Source of the DNA: Clostridiales bacterium
GTDB taxonomy: Bacteria > Bacillota > Clostridia > Christensenellales > UBA1242
Assembly: GCA_015055605.1 (NCBI GenBank)
Contig: SVHV01000001.1
Location: forward strand, 577,999-641,998
Length of the DNA stretch: 64,000 bases
Reading direction: 5' to 3'
Shown: one piece after another, positions 20,611 to 30,050 of the stretch
How the letters are laid out: every line of letters begins with the position of its first letter
How positions within the stretch are numbered: position 1 is the stretch's first letter
Notes under the pieces: model-generated
What the model saw: the letters and a program-made list of their open reading frames with translations, nothing else
What the model was told of the DNA's origin: nothing
Databases searched by the model: none
Position numbers and translations under genes: made by a program

Positions 20611-20856
20611 ATGGAAACATATATCCCAAAGTCAGTATGCTCACGAAAAATCAACTTTGAAGTAGAGAACAATATCGTTACCAAATGCGAGTTTGTTGGG
20701 GGTTGTGCTGGCAATACTCAAGGAATAAGTAAATTAATAGTAGGAATGAATATAGACGAGGCTATCACTAGACTCAGTGGAATCCAGTGTAGAAACGGAA
20801 CATCTTGTCCAGACCAACTAGCTAGAGCTCTTAGTGAATATAAAAACAACAACTAA
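20611..20856 (+). CDS. TSCPD-domain protein (TIGR03905-like)
   Basis: CEFVGGCAGNTQGISKLIVGM, CRNGTSCPDQLARAL. Confidence 0.88.
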   Translation: METYIPKSVCSRKINFEVENNIVTKCEFVGGCAGNTQGISKLIVGMNIDEAITRLSGIQCRNGTSCPDQLARALSEYKNNN

Positions 20857-20862
20857 AAAAAT

Positions 20863-20896
20863 AAAAAGACTTATATTTCTATAAGTCTTTTTTTAT
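20863..20896. terminator. Terminator between TSCPD gene and valS
   Basis: AAAAAGACTTATA-TTTC-TATAAGTCTTTTT. Confidence 0.8.
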
Positions 20897-23487
20897 TATT
20901 TATTAGAAGCTTCAAGCTCTGCCTTAAGTGCTTTGTTTTTCTCTAATTTTTCTTTTTCTGCATTGATTAGAGACTCCGGTGCTTTAGCCACAAATCCAGG
21001 ATTATTAAGCATTCTTTCACTTCTCTCGATTTCTGCTTTTAATCTAGCAATCTCTTTCTCAATTCTTTCTTTTTCGGCTTTACTATCAACCATACTATCT
21101 AGTGGTAAACTAACAACTATATTTTCAAATGTATGTTGAACAGCATTAGCAGTAAATTCTTTTACATCTTTCTCACTAATCTCACTAAGAGTAGATAGTT
21201 TACAGATATATTTAAGAGCATCTCTTAGAACATCTGCGCTATTCTTGATATAAACTTCTGCAGATATTTTCTTATTATCAGGAACTTTCTTTTCTGCTCT
21301 AGTATTTCTAATAGTTCTGATAGCAGTCATAACCTCTTCCATTAGGTCTACACCGTCAAGGTTGATATCTACTACTGTTGGCCATTCAGAAATCATAATG
21401 CTCTCGTCATGATTTGGTAATTCTAAATAAATCTTCTCAGTAACGAAAGGAATGAATGGGTGCAATAACTTAAGTGTTTGACTAAGAACATATACTAATA
21501 CTGAACAAGTAGACTCCTTATGTTCTTCCATATCACACTTACTAAGTTCGATATACCAGTCACAGAATTTTGTCCAGAAGAAGTCATTAAGTTCGCTAGC
21601 TGCCATACCGATATCATATTTCTCAAACTTCTTATCAACACTCTCAATAGTTTTATTTAGTTCACCTAAAATCCACTTGTCTGCAATAGTTAGTTCCACA
21701 TCAGTAACAGGCTTAATATCCACCCCTTCAATCTGCATAAGAACATACCTAGATGCATTCCAAATTTTATTGATAAAGTTTCTAGTAAGTTCAACCTTTT
21801 TCTCTGAGAATCTAGAGTCTGATTGAATAGCAACACCATCAAACAAACTAAATCTTAGAGCGTCTACACCATATTTTTCAATCATTTCGATAGGGTCTGT
21901 ACCATTACCGAGAGTCTTACTCATTTTTCTACCCTCAGCATCTTTAACGATACCGTTAATAACAATATCCTTAAATGGAATTTGACCAACATATTCAATG
22001 CCTGAGAATATCATTCTAGCAACCCATAGGTTGATAATTTCTCTAGCTGTAACCATAACATTAGTTGGATAGAAGTATTTAAGTTCCTCTGTATCATTTG
22101 GATAACCTAATGTACTAATAGGCCACAATGCACTTGAGAACCATGTATCCAATTTATCCAACTCTTGAGTTAAATGTTTGCTATGACACTTTGGACACTC
22201 TGTTGGATCTGTTTCTTCAACAATAACCTCACCACAATCATCACATACAAAGATAGGTATATCATGTCCAGACCAAATCTGCCTAGAAACACACCAGTCT
22301 TTGATATTTTTCATCCAGTTAAGATATGTTTTCTTATACTGCTCGTCCATGAAACGAACTTCGTCTTTTTCTACAACTTCAATTGCAGGCTTAGCTAGTT
22401 CTTCCATTTTAACGAACCACTGACTAGAAATTAAAGGCTCAATAATACTCTTACATCTATCACAATGACCAACAGAGTGTGTATAGTCTTCAATTTTCTC
22501 TAAGTTGCCACTAGCTTTTAGGTCTTCTACTATTTGTACCCTACACTCTTCTCTAGTAAGACCAGCATACTTACCTGCCGCCTCATTCATTACACCGTCA
22601 TCACCAATAACCTTGATAACCTCTAAGTTGTGTCTAAGACCTACTTCAAAGTCATTTGGGTCATGTGCTGGAGTAATTTTTACAACACCAGTACCAAAAT
22701 CCATCTCAACATAGTCATCTGCAACAACAGGAATAGGTTTATTTAGTAGTGGTAAAATAACATTCTTACCAACTAAGTCTTTGTATCTATCGTCATTAGG
22801 ATTAACTGCAACTGCAGTATCACCCAACATTGTTTCTGGTCTAGTAGTTGCTAATACCAAATAATCATTTGTACCTTCAATATTGTACTTGATATGCCAG
22901 AAATGTGATGGCACATCTTTGAAAGCAACCTCTGCATCAGAAATCGAACTTCTACACTTAGGACACCAGTTAACAATTCTTTTACCTTTATAAACCCAGC
23001 CTTTTTTGTATAAATGTACAAACACCTTTCTAACAGCATTACAATTACATTCGTCCATAGTGAATGCTAGTCTATCCCAATCGCAAGAGAAACCCATTCT
23101 CTTGAATTGTTCTATAATTGTACCTTTATACTCTTTGTACCATTGAGAAATTCTCTCTTTAAATTTTTCTCTACCTAATTCTTCTCTGCTAGTACCCTCT
23201 TTTTCTAATTGTTTACATAGCATATATTCGGTAGCTAATGCTGCGTGGTCAGTACCAGGCACCCAAAGTGCTGAATAACCCTGCATTCTTTTTCTTCTGA
23301 TAATAATATCTTGAATAGTCTCCTGAAAAGCATGACCCATGTGAAGTCTACTAGTGATATTTGGTGGAGGCATTATTATTGTAAAAGGTTTTTTGTTTTT
23401 ATCAATTTTGGCTGCAAAATACTTTCTGTCAAGCCATGTTTTGTATATATTTTCTTCAAATTCTATCGGATTATAAGTCTTTTCCAT
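20896..23487 (-). CDS. valS: valine--tRNA ligase
   Basis: PPPNITSRLHMGHA, GRKMSKTLGNGTDP KMSKS-like motif, C-terminal coiled coil. Confidence 0.97.
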   Translation of the reverse strand: MEKTYNPIEFEENIYKTWLDRKYFAAKIDKNKKPFTIIMPPPNITSRLHMGHAFQETIQDIIIRRKRMQGYSALWVPGTDHAALATEYMLCKQLEKEGTSREELGREKFKERISQWYKEYKGTIIEQFKRMGFSCDWDRLAFTMDECNCNAVRKVFVHLYKKGWVYKGKRIVNWCPKCRSSISDAEVAFKDVPSHFWHIKYNIEGTNDYLVLATTRPETMLGDTAVAVNPNDDRYKDLVGKNVILPLLNKPIPVVADDYVEMDFGTGVVKITPAHDPNDFEVGLRHNLEVIKVIGDDGVMNEAAGKYAGLTREECRVQIVEDLKASGNLEKIEDYTHSVGHCDRCKSIIEPLISSQWFVKMEELAKPAIEVVEKDEVRFMDEQYKKTYLNWMKNIKDWCVSRQIWSGHDIPIFVCDDCGEVIVEETDPTECPKCHSKHLTQELDKLDTWFSSALWPISTLGYPNDTEELKYFYPTNVMVTAREIINLWVARMIFSGIEYVGQIPFKDIVINGIVKDAEGRKMSKTLGNGTDPIEMIEKYGVDALRFSLFDGVAIQSDSRFSEKKVELTRNFINKIWNASRYVLMQIEGVDIKPVTDVELTIADKWILGELNKTIESVDKKFEKYDIGMAASELNDFFWTKFCDWYIELSKCDMEEHKESTCSVLVYVLSQTLKLLHPFIPFVTEKIYLELPNHDESIMISEWPTVVDINLDGVDLMEEVMTAIRTIRNTRAEKKVPDNKKISAEVYIKNSADVLRDALKYICKLSTLSEISEKDVKEFTANAVQHTFENIVVSLPLDSMVDSKAEKERIEKEIARLKAEIERSERMLNNPGFVAKAPESLINAEKEKLEKNKALKAELEASNK

Positions 23488-23496
23488 CTCGTATTA

Positions 23497-23754
23497 TTAA
23501 ACTCCTGCTCTAAAAATGATAATAAGTATTGCAACAAATAGACAAACAAGACCTATAACTTTCAAAGAAATGTATAGAGAATCATTGTCTTCTATTTCGT
23601 CAACTTTTCTAACAACCCTTGTAATTTTTCTAGCAATAATCGCAAGGGACACACCGACGACTGCGAAACAGATAGCAACAATCATCTCAACAGTGGTAAT
23701 TCTTGCTACAAAATTTGTCCAAAATTCTTGAAGTGTTCCTAAAAGTAAATTCAT
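23497..23754 (-). CDS. small two-helix membrane protein
   Basis: 85-aa ORF directly upstream of valS with two hydrophobic segments. Confidence 0.65.
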   Translation of the reverse strand: MNLLLGTLQEFWTNFVARITTVEMIVAICFAVVGVSLAIIARKITRVVRKVDEIEDNDSLYISLKVIGLVCLFVAILIIIFRAGV

Positions 23755-23976
23755 AGTCTCTCTCCTCTACTTAAAAAATTTTATATCTGTGAGCAAATAT
23801 TTAGGACATTCCTCGCAGTATAATTAATATCATACTAGAGTATATCAAACTAAATATAAAAAAACAAGTCTATTCAAGCAAAATTTAGTATTTACTACAC
23901 TTCATCACAAAAGCAAAATTATCAAAAATTATGTAAAAAGAATATATTACTGTATGCAAGAGTTAGGAGGACTAAA

Positions 23977-24963
23977 ATGAAAAAATTTCTTATTGCAATA
24001 CTAACACTTATACTACTAGCACCACTAACACTAGTTGGTTGTGGAAATGACAAAAATGTAGTGAGGGTCAATGAGGTTACTCACAGTATCTTCTATGCCC
24101 CACTCTACATTGCTATAAATAATGGATATTTCGAGGAATACGATATAGAGATTGAACTCACAAATGGCGGAGGCTCTGACAAAAGTATGACTGCTGTAGT
24201 TAGTGGTACTGCCGATATAGGACTAATGGGTCCAGAAACTGCAGTATATGTAGCAGCACAAGGCAGACAAGACCTACCTGTTGTATTTGGACAAATAACC
24301 AAAAGAGATGGCTCATTCATTGTAGGCAGAGAAAATATTGAGAACTTTGAATGGAGCGACCTAGAGGGTAAAGAAATCTTAGGTGGTAGACGAGGTGGAA
24401 TGCCTGCCATGATGTTAGAGTATGCCATCAAACAAAATAATGTAAACTGCACCATAAATTACGATATAGCATTTGATAATTTAACGGGAGCATTTATGGG
24501 TGGAACTGGTGACTTTGTTACTGCTTTTGAACCCGTTGCCAGCACCATTGAACAGAACGGAAAAGGCTATGTTTTAGCAAGTGTTGGAGCCGAATCTGGC
24601 GAGGTTCCTTTCACAGCTTTTATGGCTAATCGAAGCTATATAAACAATAATCAAGAAACAGTAAAAAACTTTTTAAAAGCTATTGTGAAAGCATACAATT
24701 TTTTAGTTTCTGCCAATATAGATGATATTGTTGACAGTTTAAGACCATCTTTTGACGGTACTAGCGATTTACTTATTAAACAGAGTATACAAAGTTATAT
24801 CGCTATAGATGCATGGTCTAGCAGTCCTATAATGACCGAGGTTGCCTACAACAACCTAATCAAAGTATTAAAAAACTCAGAAACACTCACTGCAGACATT
24901 GCATATAATACAATCGTAGACAATAGCATTGCAACACTTGTCTTACAAGAATTAACAGCATAA
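23977..24963 (+). CDS. ABC transporter substrate-binding lipoprotein (SsuA/NMT1-like)
   Basis: lipobox LVGC; periplasmic-binding fold motifs (SGTADIGLMGPE). Confidence 0.9.
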   Translation: MKKFLIAILTLILLAPLTLVGCGNDKNVVRVNEVTHSIFYAPLYIAINNGYFEEYDIEIELTNGGGSDKSMTAVVSGTADIGLMGPETAVYVAAQGRQDLPVVFGQITKRDGSFIVGRENIENFEWSDLEGKEILGGRRGGMPAMMLEYAIKQNNVNCTINYDIAFDNLTGAFMGGTGDFVTAFEPVASTIEQNGKGYVLASVGAESGEVPFTAFMANRSYINNNQETVKNFLKAIVKAYNFLVSANIDDIVDSLRPSFDGTSDLLIKQSIQSYIAIDAWSSSPIMTEVAYNNLIKVLKNSETLTADIAYNTIVDNSIATLVLQELTA

Positions 24964-24970
24964 AAAAAAA

Positions 24971-25031
24971 ATAAAAAAAGACATAAATTTTCTTGCGCTT
25001 TTGATAAGAAAAATATTTATGTCTTTTTTTC
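24971..25031 (+). terminator. Strong terminator between SBP and ATPase genes
   Basis: AGACATAAAT...TTTCTT/AAGAAA...ATTTATGTCT stem followed by TTTTTT. Confidence 0.8.
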
Positions 25032-25058
25032 ACAAAAAATATACTTTTACAATATAAT
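25029..25058 (+). promoter_or_regulatory. Candidate promoter of ABC ATPase-permease pair
   Basis: TTCACA-N18-TATAAT. Confidence 0.5.
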
Positions 25059-25064
25059 GAGGTA

Positions 25065-25092
25065 AGACGATAAAATAAAAACATTATCGTCT
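25065..25092. promoter_or_regulatory. Inverted repeat AGACGATAA-N10-TTATCGTCT
   Basis: Perfect 9-bp arms in the leader of the ATPase gene. Confidence 0.65.
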
Positions 25093-25120
25093 AAAGAGCA
25101 AGTTTGAGATAGGAGTAAAG

Positions 25121-25864
25121 ATGAGTTTATTGTCCTTAAAAGATGTATGTCTCACATACTTTAGTGCAGATGGTGAAACACAAGCTTTAAACAACATCAA
25201 TATAGATATTAATGATGGAGAATTTGTTAGTATTGTTGGTCCCAGTGGTTGTGGAAAGACAACAATACTACACCTAATCAGCAACCTCCTATCACCCACT
25301 AAGGGAGAGATTAAACTAAATATACCAGCAGACAAATCTTTCATCGGATACATGTTTCAGAAAGACAATCTACTAGAGTGGAGAACAATCGCCAACAATG
25401 TTTATTTAGGACTAGAACTGCAAGGGAAAAAGAATAAAGAAAACATGGAATATGCCGATTCCCTTCTCAAAAAATACAACCTCTGGGAATTTAGAAACAA
25501 ACATCCACGAGAGCTCTCTGGTGGCATGAGGCAAAGAGTTGCCCTCATTAGAACACTTGCACTTAAGCCCAGCATTTTGCTTCTAGACGAGGCTTTTAGT
25601 GCTCTAGATTATCAAACTAGACTCAGTGTGTGTGATGATGTTTATGACATTATAAAAAAAGAAAAACTAACTACCATACTAGTCACACATGATTTAAGTG
25701 AAGCCATTTCACTTAGTGATAGGATAATAATATTATCACATCGACCTGCTGAAGTGAAACATGTTATCACACTCTCCTTTGACAAAGAAAATACTCCATT
25801 ACAAAAAAGACAATCCCCTCTAGCAAAAAAATACTTTGATATTATTTGGGAGGACCTTAAATGA
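25121..25864 (+). CDS. ABC transporter ATP-binding protein
   Basis: GPSGCGKTT, LSGGMRQRVALIRTLALKPSILLLDEAFSALD. Confidence 0.95.
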   Translation: MSLLSLKDVCLTYFSADGETQALNNINIDINDGEFVSIVGPSGCGKTTILHLISNLLSPTKGEIKLNIPADKSFIGYMFQKDNLLEWRTIANNVYLGLELQGKKNKENMEYADSLLKKYNLWEFRNKHPRELSGGMRQRVALIRTLALKPSILLLDEAFSALDYQTRLSVCDDVYDIIKKEKLTTILVTHDLSEAISLSDRIIILSHRPAEVKHVITLSFDKENTPLQKRQSPLAKKYFDIIWEDLK

Positions 25865-26664
25865 AGACAATCTCTATAGAATACAAAAAGTATTTAAAAA
25901 AACAGAGATTACGAAAGTACATCATTGTATCTGCCCAAATATCAATACTAGTGCTATTTATAGGACTATGGGAAATGCTTGCTAAAGTGGGAGCCATAGA
26001 CACATTTATAGTATCATCACCTAGCAGAATATTTAGAACAATTAGTGAACTGTATATTTCGGGTTCTTTATTTAACCACATATTCACAACGCTATGGGAA
26101 GCAATGTTAGGATTTACTATTGCCACTTTAGGTGGTAGTCTAATCGCTATAATTCTCTGGTGGAGCGAAACGCTACGAAAAATACTAGACCCTTATATAG
26201 TCGTTCTAAATTCATTACCCAAGATAGCATTAGGACCACTAATAATTATATGGGTTGGAGTTGGCACAAGTGCAATAGTTACTATGGATATTCTAATTAT
26301 GATTATTATTACCATTATTTCCATGTTAAATGCTTTTAATCAAGTAGAGCACAGCAAAATTATGCTACTTAAAAGCATGTCAGCGAGTAAATTCCAAATC
26401 TTAGTAAAACTCATACTGCCTAGTTCTCTAAGCGAATTCATAAGCCTACTCAAAATTAATGTTGGACTAACATGGGTTGGTACTATCATGGGCGAATATC
26501 TCGTTAGCAAAGCAGGTCTAGGATATTTAATAATCTACGGTAGTCAAATATTTAATATAGACCTAGTAATGTCTAGCACCATTATTCTCTGCATACTTGC
26601 AGCATTGATGTACTTTATAGTTGCACTTATTGAAAAAAAAGTTAGTAAAAAACTACAATCATAG
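25861..26664 (+). CDS. ABC transporter permease (BPD type)
   Basis: ATGA overlap with ATPase; multi-pass permease, SsuC/TauC-like. Confidence 0.93.
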   Translation: MKTISIEYKKYLKKQRLRKYIIVSAQISILVLFIGLWEMLAKVGAIDTFIVSSPSRIFRTISELYISGSLFNHIFTTLWEAMLGFTIATLGGSLIAIILWWSETLRKILDPYIVVLNSLPKIALGPLIIIWVGVGTSAIVTMDILIMIIITIISMLNAFNQVEHSKIMLLKSMSASKFQILVKLILPSSLSEFISLLKINVGLTWVGTIMGEYLVSKAGLGYLIIYGSQIFNIDLVMSSTIILCILAALMYFIVALIEKKVSKKLQS

Positions 26665-26671
26665 ATATTAT

Positions 26672-27658
26672 TTAGACAGAGGAATATTTAATATTTCTCT
26701 GTTTTTTTATTAATACTATCATAAATAATAAACCCACAGCTCCTATAAAACTATATAAATATCCAACCATTATATCAAATCCTAACATACTTACAATTAC
26801 AGATATAGCAATAATTAGCATAAGCCTTATGCTTCTATTCTTTATAACCTTATCAAAATATGTTTCCAACACAAAGACATTCGAGATAATAGAAGTAAGT
26901 AGCGCCAACCATATTGAAATAATTGTACATATATACAAAACACACCCCTTCTCTTTTGCAAGATATAGAATAGGCATATCTATACTCAAATCTCCCACCA
27001 CAAACAAACTATTATTAGCAATAAGAAGCAATACCCCTATACAAATACTAAACAGCATAGACGCAAAGAACCACTCTCTCTTTGAATAACCCTTACCAAT
27101 CTCGATAATTAAAATACCCATCATTAACATATTAATAAAAACATAATTTATAGCAGACACAGAAGACATTATAGAAAAACCATTCTCAAAAGAGATATCT
27201 CCCACACCATACACCATTAAAATAACCATCAACATAAAAGGAATAACCACAGCATTTATCCTACTTATGCCCTTGAGACTAAAGTAATTACATATAAAAA
27301 CAATTATACTAGTAGGAATCAATATCGCCCATGATACCACATCAATAGCACTAGCGATACTACTAGCACCAGCAAACATTGTTGAAACTAATATAAAAAT
27401 ACATAGTACGAATAAAGCACTAATAACACTACTAAATTTCCCAAAGAACAATCTTATAACCCCACTAAATCCAGCAACCTTACTAGATACAGAAAAATAA
27501 AATACCATAACAAAAAAAAGAATGATTGTTGCAAGCACAATACTAATATTCGAATCTATTCCAAATACTGTAAAGTATGTCACAATCTCCTTACCACTAG
27601 CAAAGCCAGCACCTAAGAAACTGCCCAAAAGGATACACACCAATAAAAAAACTCTCAT
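26672..27658 (-). CDS. YkvI-like membrane protein
   Basis: LGSFLGAGFASGKEIVTYFTVFG; multi-pass. Confidence 0.8.
   Translation of the reverse strand: MRVFLLVCILLGSFLGAGFASGKEIVTYFTVFGIDSNISIVLATIILFFVMVFYFSVSSKVAGFSGVIRLFFGKFSSVISALFVLCIFILVSTMFAGASSIASAIDVVSWAILIPTSIIVFICNYFSLKGISRINAVVIPFMLMVILMVYGVGDISFENGFSIMSSVSAINYVFINMLMMGILIIEIGKGYSKREWFFASMLFSICIGVLLLIANNSLFVVGDLSIDMPILYLAKEKGCVLYICTIISIWLALLTSIISNVFVLETYFDKVIKNRSIRLMLIIAISVIVSMLGFDIMVGYLYSFIGAVGLLFMIVLIKKQRNIKYSSV
26675..26710. terminator. Bidirectional terminator
   Basis: ACAGAGGAATATT-TA-ATATTTCTCTGTTTTTTT. Confidence 0.75.
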
Positions 27659-27679
27659 ACATAAGTCTATGAGAGTTTT
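27648..27679 (-). terminator. Hairpin overlapping the YkvI-like start codon
   Basis: Perfect 12-bp arms AAAACTCTCATA/TATGAGAGTTTT with 8-nt loop, U-run in minus RNA. Confidence 0.8.
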
Positions 27680-27696
27680 ATATATTTAATTCTAAA

Positions 27697-28659
27697 TTAC
27701 TCAGTTTTATGAGAATTATCTACTTTAACTTCTTTACTTGTTTTTACAAAATTTTCTCTAGAAGTTGCTGTAGTAGTTGGAGCAGCAGAATTCTTAGGTG
27801 TATTAGGCATTGCTTTGGTTTCTGGTCTAACTAAAACCTGAGATTTGGCTTTCTTTTGTTCTCTCTGCTCTTCTCTGTATTTTTGTTGCTCTTTTAAGTT
27901 GCCTAGAGCAATAATTTCTTCTAATTGCTCTTGTTTTTCTTTTCTAGATTTTATAACATCAAAAGGAATCTTCACTAAATAAGACACACCAAACATAGCA
28001 GCAAATAATGGTATCATTACTACAAATGGAATAGGAATTATTTTAGACATCCATGTAATATATGTATTATACCCCTCTGCCATTGTACCGAAATAATCTG
28101 CCTTTAAGCCCCATGCTGTGAATCTAAGAATAACATTTATAATATGAGCACCAGCAGAAATAATAATCAAATTAATTAATGAATTAAGAACATCTCTATG
28201 CTCCAAATCATATCTAGTATATAGCATTGAAATTATAGAATAAACGATTAATAATGCATTAATAATCATATAAGAAACAATAGATAGTGAGAAACTTCCC
28301 ATTGTTGTATATATACTAGGTACGAATATTATAGATATTAGTGAAATAGGAGCAACAATCAAGTATCCAAATTTAATCCAAGATAATCTCCTAGAGAAAT
28401 GTGTGAAAATAGCAATAAATACAAATACTTGAAATGCATTCAATGGTAAATGATTAAAAATCTTAAACTTATCAATAGCTATAATTCTACCAACAAACTC
28501 TAGCACAACAAAGAATAACATTGCACCAAGCAATACTTTTTGAGCAATATCTTGCTCATGGTCTGATTGAATTTTTTTAAGCACATAGAACAATCCTGCT
28601 GCTACTACTAAAGCAAGAATGATATATACAAAATGCGCACCACTAAATAGACTAAACAT
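27697..28659 (-). CDS. YwaF/TIGR02206-like membrane protein with long charged C-terminal tail
   Basis: seven-helix-like hydrophobicity, FSGAHFVYIILAL N-terminus. Confidence 0.6.
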   Translation of the reverse strand: MFSLFSGAHFVYIILALVVAAGLFYVLKKIQSDHEQDIAQKVLLGAMLFFVVLEFVGRIIAIDKFKIFNHLPLNAFQVFVFIAIFTHFSRRLSWIKFGYLIVAPISLISIIFVPSIYTTMGSFSLSIVSYMIINALLIVYSIISMLYTRYDLEHRDVLNSLINLIIISAGAHIINVILRFTAWGLKADYFGTMAEGYNTYITWMSKIIPIPFVVMIPLFAAMFGVSYLVKIPFDVIKSRKEKQEQLEEIIALGNLKEQQKYREEQREQKKAKSQVLVRPETKAMPNTPKNSAAPTTTATSRENFVKTSKEVKVDNSHKTE

Positions 28660-28737
28660 TTACAATACCCTACCCTTAAAATTTTTCCATTTTTATTATA
28701 TTATTTTATCACTAAATCAGTATTTTTAGCAATCAAA

Positions 28738-29622
28738 TTACACCTCTACAGGAATAAAAACAATACCATTATCACTTAATTGTATTGTAGCATTCAGAAT
28801 TTGCTTAAGAGGATTAATATAGAGCGACACAACAAGGTCATTAACTAGTGTAGAAAGCTTATTATCACTAGCCTCATTGAGCTTATTTACAACTTTAGTA
28901 TTCGCCTCTTCGCTTAGTTGATTAATATACAAATCTGAGCCAAGTACAGTTAGGTCTCCACCTAATACCTGCACTGGAGAAACGGTCTTTAGATATACAT
29001 TAGGTACATCTTCTATCCCAAGAACATTACCAAGCTTACATAGAACAATTGTGGACAAATAATAAGTACCATTTTGCTCATAAATTTTCATATCAAGAAT
29101 ATCAAAATTAGCAACATTACCCACATCACTATTTGTTTCTTTACACCAGCCACCCAGTTCTCTCCCAGAGATAACAAGAGGCGTATCAATATAGATAAGT
29201 TCAGACTCTTCCTCTTGCTCTTCAGAGTCATCAGTTTCACTCTCAATCAAATTTCCTTCTTCATCAAAGCAATCTGCTTCTGCTCCAGCCAGTATCCATG
29301 CATCTATAAAACTAAGATAATCATCTTTGGTGAGTTTTCCATCTATTAGGAGCAAGTTTTCATCAACTGGCAATTCTAACTCCTCGATGGTTTCTTCGTC
29401 TAAACCTACAATCATTCCCCAGTTTAAACCAGACAAGTCCCCAAACGACATATTGTTACAAGCAAAAAATAAAGAGCCGAACAAAACAAAAAAACCAAAT
29501 AATACACCGAATACCTTGGTTACTTTTTGCTCACGAGTAAGAGCCCTCTTTTTCATTTCTTTCTTAAGTCGCTTTCTTTCTTTCTTTTCTTCTTTAACTT
29601 CTCGCCAAAATTCTCTTATCAT
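28738..29622 (-). CDS. hypothetical single-pass membrane protein
   Basis: very basic N-terminus, one TM, acidic linker. Confidence 0.7.
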   Translation of the reverse strand: MIREFWREVKEEKKERKRLKKEMKKRALTREQKVTKVFGVLFGFFVLFGSLFFACNNMSFGDLSGLNWGMIVGLDEETIEELELPVDENLLLIDGKLTKDDYLSFIDAWILAGAEADCFDEEGNLIESETDDSEEQEEESELIYIDTPLVISGRELGGWCKETNSDVGNVANFDILDMKIYEQNGTYYLSTIVLCKLGNVLGIEDVPNVYLKTVSPVQVLGGDLTVLGSDLYINQLSEEANTKVVNKLNEASDNKLSTLVNDLVVSLYINPLKQILNATIQLSDNGIVFIPVEV

Positions 29623-29702
29623 CTAATTACAAACCAATACAAGAGCGCTAATCCAACAAAGATTAATATTAACTTAAATATTCTTCTAAACAACTTAAAC
29701 AT
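29619..29702 (-). CDS. small membrane protein, 27 aa: MFKLFRRIFKLILIFVGLALLYWFVIR
   Basis: GAGGAG Shine-Dalgarno 7 nt upstream of ATG; TGA stop overlaps the next ATG (ATGA). Confidence 0.7.
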   Translation of the reverse strand: MFKLFRRIFKLILIFVGLALLYWFVIR

Positions 29703-29740
29703 AAGGCTCTCCTCAATAAATATTTACGATTCTTGCTTTG

Positions 29741-29769
29741 AGTATACAGTTTTGATAAAACAAAGTCAA
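29741..29769 (-). promoter_or_regulatory. Promoter of the sORF and ORF 28738-29622
   Basis: TTGACT-N17-TATACT. Confidence 0.65.
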
Positions 29770-29807
29770 ATAAAGTATAATCAAATATAGGTGTTTGATT
29801 GTTATTT

Positions 29808-29829
29808 TGTATAAAGTATACTTTATACA
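29808..29829. promoter_or_regulatory. 22-bp perfect palindrome TGTATAAAGTATACTTTATACA
   Basis: Sequence equals its reverse complement. Confidence 0.7.
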
Positions 29830-29890
29830 CTAAAAAAACAACTTATATCCCACCATAATAGAAACCTTTTATAAATAATAATTAATATTA

Positions 29891-29919
29891 TTGACAAAAT
29901 AAACAAATTGCATTAAAAT
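29891..29919 (+). promoter_or_regulatory. Promoter of tRNA-Arg
   Basis: TTGACA-N17-TAAAAT. Confidence 0.75.
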
Positions 29920-29938
29920 ATGTAGGTGAATTGAATAT

Positions 29939-30015
29939 GCACTCATAGCCCAATTGGATAGAGCGTCTGGCTACGGACCAGAAGGTTGGGGGTTCGAGTC
30001 CTCCTGGGTGCACCA
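29939..30015 (+). tRNA. tRNA-Arg (anticodon ACG), CCA encoded
   Basis: Acceptor GCACTCA/TGGGTGC, anticodon loop CTACGGA, T-loop GGTTCGAGTCC. Confidence 0.95.
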
Positions 30016-30050
30016 AAAAAGAGCCTAAGAATAGGCTCTTTTTATTTTGT
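30016..30050. terminator. Terminator after tRNA-Arg
   Basis: AAAAAAGAGCCTA-AGAA-TAGGCTCTTTTT. Confidence 0.8.

Noticed and set aside
23755-23976. TPP riboswitch or T-box upstream of the NMT1-like ABC gene or valS
   Set aside because: No CUGAGA/thi-box motif and no GGGUGGNACCGCG antiterminator motif seen on either strand.
29527-29790. 87-aa plus-strand ORF
   Set aside because: Antisense to the start of ORF 28738-29622 and to the better supported sORF; no ribosome-binding site seen.
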